From Candidatus Goldiibacteriota bacterium (GTDB lineage: Bacteria; Oederibacteriota; JAAXVQ01), in contig JAGVPM010000047.1 in assembly GCA_020052235.1 (NCBI GenBank), forward strand, positions 1-34,151: DNA of 34,151 nt, in the 5' to 3' direction. Both the position numbers and the translations under genes were made by a program. Positions within the stretch are counted from its first letter, which is position 1, and every line of letters starts with the position of its first letter. A model generated the notes under the pieces. The model made no database searches. It worked only from the letters and a program-made list of their open reading frames with translations, and was not told the origin of the DNA. This document shows positions 29,933-34,151 of this stretch, in pieces.

Positions 29933-30194
29933 TCCTTTCACGGCAAGCCATTGTGCATGTGACCATGGCAAGACGCGAAAGGAAAGTACGTCCGGTTGTA
30001 CCAGGGAGCTCACGGCTTTAGGCCACGGCGATTATCCGTGCAGCTGTGAGGAGAAGAAACCACGCTTCGCAGAAGTACATTGGAGCGCAGGTCTTCCTGC
30101 AGTACATTTTTGTGTAGGCATTTGGTTCTAGTGATCCGCGAGGATCATTTTACCATTCACAAAAAAGACGGATGTTATCCGTCTTTTTTGTTTT
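29933..30194 (+). ncRNA. Candidate structured RNA (independent ncRNA or attenuating leader) between rpoC and rpsL
   Basis: Five helical domains found by eye: TCCTTTC/GAAAGGA with inner GCCAT/ATGGC; GTAC/GTAC; CTCACGGCT/AGCTGTGAG with inner CACGG/CCGTG; GTAC-GCAGG-tctt-CCTGC-GTAC; TTTTTGTG/CACAAAAA with inner TGATCC-GCGA-GGATCA. It ends in an intrinsic terminator. No supported ORF. Confidence 0.72.
30161..30194 (+). terminator. Intrinsic terminator inside the rpsL leader
   Basis: AAAAAAGACGGAT-gtt-ATCCGTCTTTTTTgtttt: perfect 13-bp inverted repeat with U-tract. Confidence 0.92.
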
Positions 30195-30203
30195 GTAAAG
30201 GCA

Positions 30204-30223
30204 GTAGAGAAAATCATCTCTAC
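30204..30223 (+). promoter_or_regulatory. Hairpin just upstream of the rpsL ribosome-binding site
   Basis: GTAGAGA-aaatca-TCTCTAC perfect 7-bp stem; SD agggagg at 30235-30241. Confidence 0.6.
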
Positions 30224-30248
30224 GCAAATTTCACAGGGAGGCCAGTTC

Positions 30249-30623
30249 ATGCCGACCATTAGTCAATTGGTTCGTAAAGGCCGCGAAATGATGCGGAGCA
30301 AGACTTCGTCCCCGGCGCTGAAAGGTTGCCCTCAGCGCCGGGGTGTTTGTGTGCGCGTTTATACCGTCACGCCGAAAAAACCAAACTCCGCGTTGCGTAA
30401 GGTTGCGCGCGTGCGTTTGACCAACGGGATGGAAGTTACTTGCTACATTCCGGGTGAAGGGCATAACCTGCAGGAACACTCGATTGTTTTGATCCGTGGT
30501 GGCCGTGTCAAGGATCTTCCGGGCGTGCGCTACCACATTGTTCGCGGAACATTGGATACAGCCGGTGTTCAAAATCGTAAACAGAGCCGTTCGAAGTACG
30601 GCCTGAAGCGTCCCAAAAAGTAG
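30249..30623 (+). CDS. rpsL: 30S ribosomal protein S12
   Basis: [11 protein letters not shown]...[60 protein letters not shown]. Confidence 0.99.
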   Translation: MPTISQLVRKGREMMRSKTSSPALKGCPQRRGVCVRVYTVTPKKPNSALRKVARVRLTNGMEVTCYIPGEGHNLQEHSIVLIRGGRVKDLPGVRYHIVRGTLDTAGVQNRKQSRSKYGLKRPKK

Positions 30624-30645
30624 GGAAGGGTTTCAAACCCTTCCC
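30623..30645 (+). other. Perfect hairpin in the rpsL-rpsG intercistronic gap
   Basis: GGGAAGGGTTT-c-AAACCCTTCCC, followed by tttgg rather than a U-tract. Confidence 0.8.
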
Positions 30646-30669
30646 TTTGGATTCAGGAGGATGTAAAGC

Positions 30670-31140
30670 ATGCCTAGAAAAAAGATGAATTGCCTGCGCG
30701 AAGTTGGGCCGGATTACCGGTATCACAGTCCGTTGGTTTCGAAGTTTATTAATTCAATCATGGACCAGGGCAAGAAGAGCACGGCTGAACAAATAGTTTA
30801 TGGCGCCCTGGAAATTATCAAGAAAAAGAACGGCGATCCCACGTTGAACACCTTCAAGCAAGCGGTGGAAAACGTAAAGCCGTCCTTGGAAGTCAAGTCG
30901 CGCCGTGTTGGGGGAGCCAACTATCAGGTGCCGATTGAAGTCCGCCCTGAGCGTAAGTTGTCGCTGGCGTTCCGTTGGATTCGTGAAGCGGCCCGGGCAC
31001 GCAAGGGATTGAGCATGCAGGAACGCCTGGCGGCTGAGTTGCTCGAAGCTTCCGCCAACCAAGGCGCGGCCGTGAAAAAGCGTGAAGATACGCATAAAAT
31101 GGCCGAAGCCAATAAAGCATTTGCGCATTACAAGTTTTAA
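30670..31140 (+). CDS. rpsG: 30S ribosomal protein S7
   Basis: MPRKK...[23 protein letters not shown]...[27 protein letters not shown] aggagg. Confidence 0.99.
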   Translation: MPRKKMNCLREVGPDYRYHSPLVSKFINSIMDQGKKSTAEQIVYGALEIIKKKNGDPTLNTFKQAVENVKPSLEVKSRRVGGANYQVPIEVRPERKLSLAFRWIREAARARKGLSMQERLAAELLEASANQGAAVKKREDTHKMAEANKAFAHYKF

Positions 31141-31145
31141 CCCCG

Positions 31146-31167
31146 GCAAGCCCGTATGGCGGGTTGC
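31146..31167 (+). other. Hairpin in the rpsG-fusA gap
   Basis: GCAA(g)CCCG-tatgg-CGGGTTGC, 8-bp stem with one bulged G; no U-tract. Confidence 0.55.
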
Positions 31168-31197
31168 TTAGAAATCTTTGTTTAAGAGGGTAAGAAG

Positions 31198-33282
31198 TTG
31201 TCACAGACATTGGATCTCAACAAATACCGGAACATCGGCATCATGGCGCACATTGATGCCGGAAAAACCACGTTGACCGAACGGGTTTTGTTTTATACGG
31301 GCAAACTGTATAAAATCGGTGAAGTGCATGATGGGACTGCTACCATGGACTGGATGGTCCAGGAGCAGGAACGCGGCATTACCATTACCTCGGCCGCGAC
31401 GACTTGTTTCTGGAAACATCAGCGTATCAATATTATTGATACGCCCGGTCACGTGGATTTCACGGTGGAAGTGGAACGTTCTTTGCGCGTGCTGGACGGC
31501 GCCGTGGCAGTGTTTGACGGTGTGGCCGGCGTGCAACCCCAGTCGGAGACTGTATGGCGCCAAGCGGATAAATATCATGTTCCGCGTTTGGCCTTTATCA
31601 ATAAGATGGACCGCGTGGGTGCTAATTTTATGCATGCGGTCGGCACGATCCGCGACCGTTTGGGCGCGCGCGCAGTTCCGATTCAATTACCGGTGGGCTC
31701 GGAATCCGGCTTTAAAGGCGTCGTGGATTTAATTGAAATGAAACAGTATGTCTGGAACACCGAAGGCATGGGTGATGACTATGATACTGTTGATATTGAT
31801 GAAGAATTATTTTTGACTGCCCGTTCCAAACGCGAAAAATTAATTGAAGCGTTGGCTGATTTTGATGACGCCATCATGGAGAAATTTATTGGCGGTAATA
31901 CGGATGTTTCAGCCATGGACATCAAAGTTGCGCTCCGCAAAGCTACGTTGACCGGTAAATTGGTGCCTGTGCTCTTGGGCACGGCTTTTAAAAATAAAGG
32001 CATTCAACCCTTGTTGGATGCCGTGACCTTGTACTTGCCCTCGCCGCTGGATAAACCGCCGATGGAAGGCGTTTTGCCGGATAGCGACACAAAAGAAGTT
32101 CGTCTGGCTGATGTGAAGGCACCTTTCTCGGCTTTGGCTTTTAAAATCATGAGCGACCCGCACGTTGGCCGTTTAACTTACTTCCGCATTTATTCGGGGT
32201 CTTTGTCCACTGGTTCCTATATTTATAATTCAACCCGCGGCAAACGTGAACGTCTGGGACGCTTGCTGGAAATGCACGCCAATAAACGTGAAGAAATTGA
32301 CAATGCTTCGGCCGGGGATATTGTGGCTGCGGTGGGCTTGAAATACACCTATACCGGAGATACGCTTTGCTCCGAAGAGCAACCAATTATTTTGGAATCC
32401 ATGACCTTCCCGGAACCGGTTATCTCGGTTGCCATTGAACCGAAGACCAAGGTGGATCAGGAAAAGATGGGCCAGGCGTTGCAACGCTTGTCTGAAGAAG
32501 ATCCCACGTTCCGCATCCGTACCGATGAGGAAACCGGCCAGACCTTGATTTGGGGCATGGGCGAGTTGCATTTGGAAATCATCGTGGACCGCATGATGCG
32601 TGAATTCAAAGTGGAAGCCAATGTCGGCAAGCCGCAGGTGGCTTACCGTGAAACCATCCGCAAAGCGGTTGAGCAAGAAGGCAAGTTTATCCGCCAAAGC
32701 GGCGGCCGCGGCCAGTATGGCCATGTTTGGATTAAGCTGGAACCGCAGGAACCCGGCAAAGGTTATGAATTTGAAAATAAAACTGTTGGTGGTTCCATTC
32801 CAAAAGAATATGTTGAACCCGTCAATAAGGGCATTCAAGAAGCCATGCAATCCGGTGTTTTGGCCGGGTATCCTGTGGTTGATTTTAAAGTTGTGCTGTT
32901 TGATGGTTCGTATCACGATGTCGATTCCTCGGAAATGGCCTTTAAAATTGCCGGTTCCATGGCATTTAAGGAAGGCTGCCATAAAGCGCAACCCGTGTTG
33001 CTGGAACCGGTTTTCTCCATTGAAGTGGTCACACCGGAAGATTATATGGGCGATGTGATGGGTAATTTGAATTCGCGCCGCGGACGCATTGAAGGCATGG
33101 AAAAACAAGGAAATACCCAAATGATTCATGGACATGTCCCTCTGGGTGAAATGTTTGGATATGCCACGGACCTGCGTTCCATGACTCAAGGCCGTGCAAC
33201 GTTTACAATGCAGTTTTCGCACTACGCTGAAGTACCCCGGAGCATTTCCGAGGCGGTTGTAGCTAAGGTGCAGGGTAAATAA
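31198..33282 (+). CDS. fusA: Elongation factor G (TTG start)
   Basis: [67 protein letters not shown] preceded by agagggtaag. Confidence 0.98.
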   Translation: MSQTLDLNKYRNIGIMAHIDAGKTTLTERVLFYTGKLYKIGEVHDGTATMDWMVQEQERGITITSAATTCFWKHQRINIIDTPGHVDFTVEVERSLRVLDGAVAVFDGVAGVQPQSETVWRQADKYHVPRLAFINKMDRVGANFMHAVGTIRDRLGARAVPIQLPVGSESGFKGVVDLIEMKQYVWNTEGMGDDYDTVDIDEELFLTARSKREKLIEALADFDDAIMEKFIGGNTDVSAMDIKVALRKATLTGKLVPVLLGTAFKNKGIQPLLDAVTLYLPSPLDKPPMEGVLPDSDTKEVRLADVKAPFSALAFKIMSDPHVGRLTYFRIYSGSLSTGSYIYNSTRGKRERLGRLLEMHANKREEIDNASAGDIVAAVGLKYTYTGDTLCSEEQPIILESMTFPEPVISVAIEPKTKVDQEKMGQALQRLSEEDPTFRIRTDEETGQTLIWGMGELHLEIIVDRMMREFKVEANVGKPQVAYRETIRKAVEQEGKFIRQSGGRGQYGHVWIKLEPQEPGKGYEFENKTVGGSIPKEYVEPVNKGIQEAMQSGVLAGYPVVDFKVVLFDGSYHDVDSSEMAFKIAGSMAFKEGCHKAQPVLLEPVFSIEVVTPEDYMGDVMGNLNSRRGRIEGMEKQGNTQMIHGHVPLGEMFGYATDLRSMTQGRATFTMQFSHYAEVPRSISEAVVAKVQGK

Positions 33283-33286
33283 TTTT

Positions 33287-33315
33287 GTACGGGCGGGGAT
33301 GAAACCCGTCCCTAC
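33287..33315. repeat. Short palindromic intergenic repeat (GTACGGGCGGG-gatgaaa-CCCGTCCCTAC)
   Basis: Imperfect 11-bp inverted repeat (one mismatch, one G-U); same CG(C/T)CCCTAC edge as the element at 19284-19308. Confidence 0.75.
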
Positions 33316-33341
33316 GGTAAACCTCATGGGAGGACGAACTA

Positions 33342-34151
33342 ATGGCGAAGCAGAAGTTTGAACGCAATAAGCCGCACGTAAACATCGGCACGATCGGCCA
33401 CGTTGACCACGGCAAGACCACGTTGACGGCGACGATCACGATGTATCTGTCGAGCAAGGGCATGGCGTCGGTGAAGAAATACGACGAAATCGACAATGCG
33501 CCGGAAGAAAAAGCACGCGGAATAACGATCAACACGGCACACGTTGAGTACGAGACCACGAAGCGCCACTATGCGCACGTGGACTGCCCCGGGCACGCGG
33601 ACTATATTAAGAACATGATCACTGGAGCCGCGCAGATGGACGGCGCGATCTTGTTGGTCTCGGCGACTGACGGCCCCATGCCGCAGACGCGCGAACACAT
33701 TTTGTTGGCCCGCCAGGTGGGTGTGCCGCAGATGGTTGTGTTCATGAACAAAGTGGACCAGGTAGATGATCCGGAATTGCTGGACCTGGTAGAAATGGAA
33801 ATTCGCGAGTTGCTGACGAAGTATGAATTTCAGGGAGACAAGACCCCGATCATTCGCGGCAGCGCTTTGAAAGCCATGGAAAAAGGTTTGACCGGCGTGT
33901 TCACGGGCCCGGAATGGGAACCGATCCAGAAGTTGATGGATGCGGTGGACGAATACATCCCGACCCCGACGCGCGACGTAGACAAACCGTTCTTGATGGC
34001 CGTAGAAGACGTATTTTCGATCACGGGCCGGGGAACAGTGGCCACGGGCCGTGTGGAACGCGGTAAGGTGAAAGTGGGAGACGAAGTTGAATTGGTCGGC
34101 ATCATGGACACGAAGAAGAGCGTGGTGACCGGGGTGGAAATGTTCCGCAAG
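33342..34151 (+). CDS. tuf: Elongation factor Tu, 3'-truncated by window end
   Basis: Frame from ATG 33342 reads [42 protein letters not shown]...[60 protein letters not shown]. Missing from the ORF track, presumably because no stop is in the window. Confidence 0.98.
   Translation, partial: MAKQKFERNKPHVNIGTIGHVDHGKTTLTATITMYLSSKGMASVKKYDEIDNAPEEKARGITINTAHVEYETTKRHYAHVDCPGHADYIKNMITGAAQMDGAILLVSATDGPMPQTREHILLARQVGVPQMVVFMNKVDQVDDPELLDLVEMEIRELLTKYEFQGDKTPIIRGSALKAMEKGLTGVFTGPEWEPIQKLMDAVDEYIPTPTRDVDKPFLMAVEDVFSITGRGTVATGRVERGKVKVGDEVELVGIMDTKKSVVTGVEMFRK

Noticed and set aside
29933-29990. Possible c-di-GMP-I (GEMM) riboswitch: cACGGCAAGCC...GGcaaGACGCgAAAGG
   Set aside because: Only the 5' half is vaguely similar; spacing is wrong, and the GGUAGCCGGGUUACCG-like second half is not found. 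Not called, though a cmscan should settle it.
29977-30000. GGAAAGTacGTCCGG resembling the RNase P GAGGAAAGTCCGGGC core
   Set aside because: Interrupted by extra bases, and the other conserved RNase P blocks (AGAUGAAUG..., ACAGAA...GGCUUA) are absent.
32230-33327. 365-aa minus-strand ORF opposite fusA, and other long antisense ORFs over rpoB/rpoC
   Set aside because: Opposite strongly conserved genes; codon-bias artefacts without start context or domain signal.
1-34151. tRNA, rRNA or transposase genes
   Set aside because: No tRNA T-loop/acceptor patterns, rRNA-like sequence or transposase motifs recognised by eye; a tRNAscan/Infernal run would be needed for certainty.

Overview
The window reads as a bacterial chromosome segment with every supported gene on the + strand. 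(1) The 3' part of a giant gene covers nt 2-17458 and is open at the left edge. The visible 5.8k residues contain 12-aa tandem repeats, several hydrophobic blocks, Gly/Thr/Asn low-complexity linkers, an exact 18 x 41-aa tandem array, a long Ala/Glu/Lys coiled-coil, and a divergent SecA/SF2-like ATPase module (GGGKS, WDEFH, SGT). (2) A PAS-histidine kinase-receiver gene follows. (3) Next is the decayed remnant of a CHASE2-class III cyclase gene whose catalytic core is missing. (4) Then come an SH3b-like secreted protein and an M48 lipoprotein protease. (5) The rpoB-rpoC / rpsL-rpsG-fusA-tuf block completes the window; tuf runs off the right edge and is absent from the supplied ORF track. The two best candidates for something undescribed are the giant protein that combines repeats with a SecA-like ATPase, and a roughly 255-nt highly structured RNA between rpoC and rpsL. 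That RNA starts at a perfect TTGACA-17-TATAAT promoter and ends at a perfect intrinsic terminator about 55 nt before rpsL. The lineage is probably a PVC/Omnitrophota-like bacterium; this is inference from the giant ORF style only.
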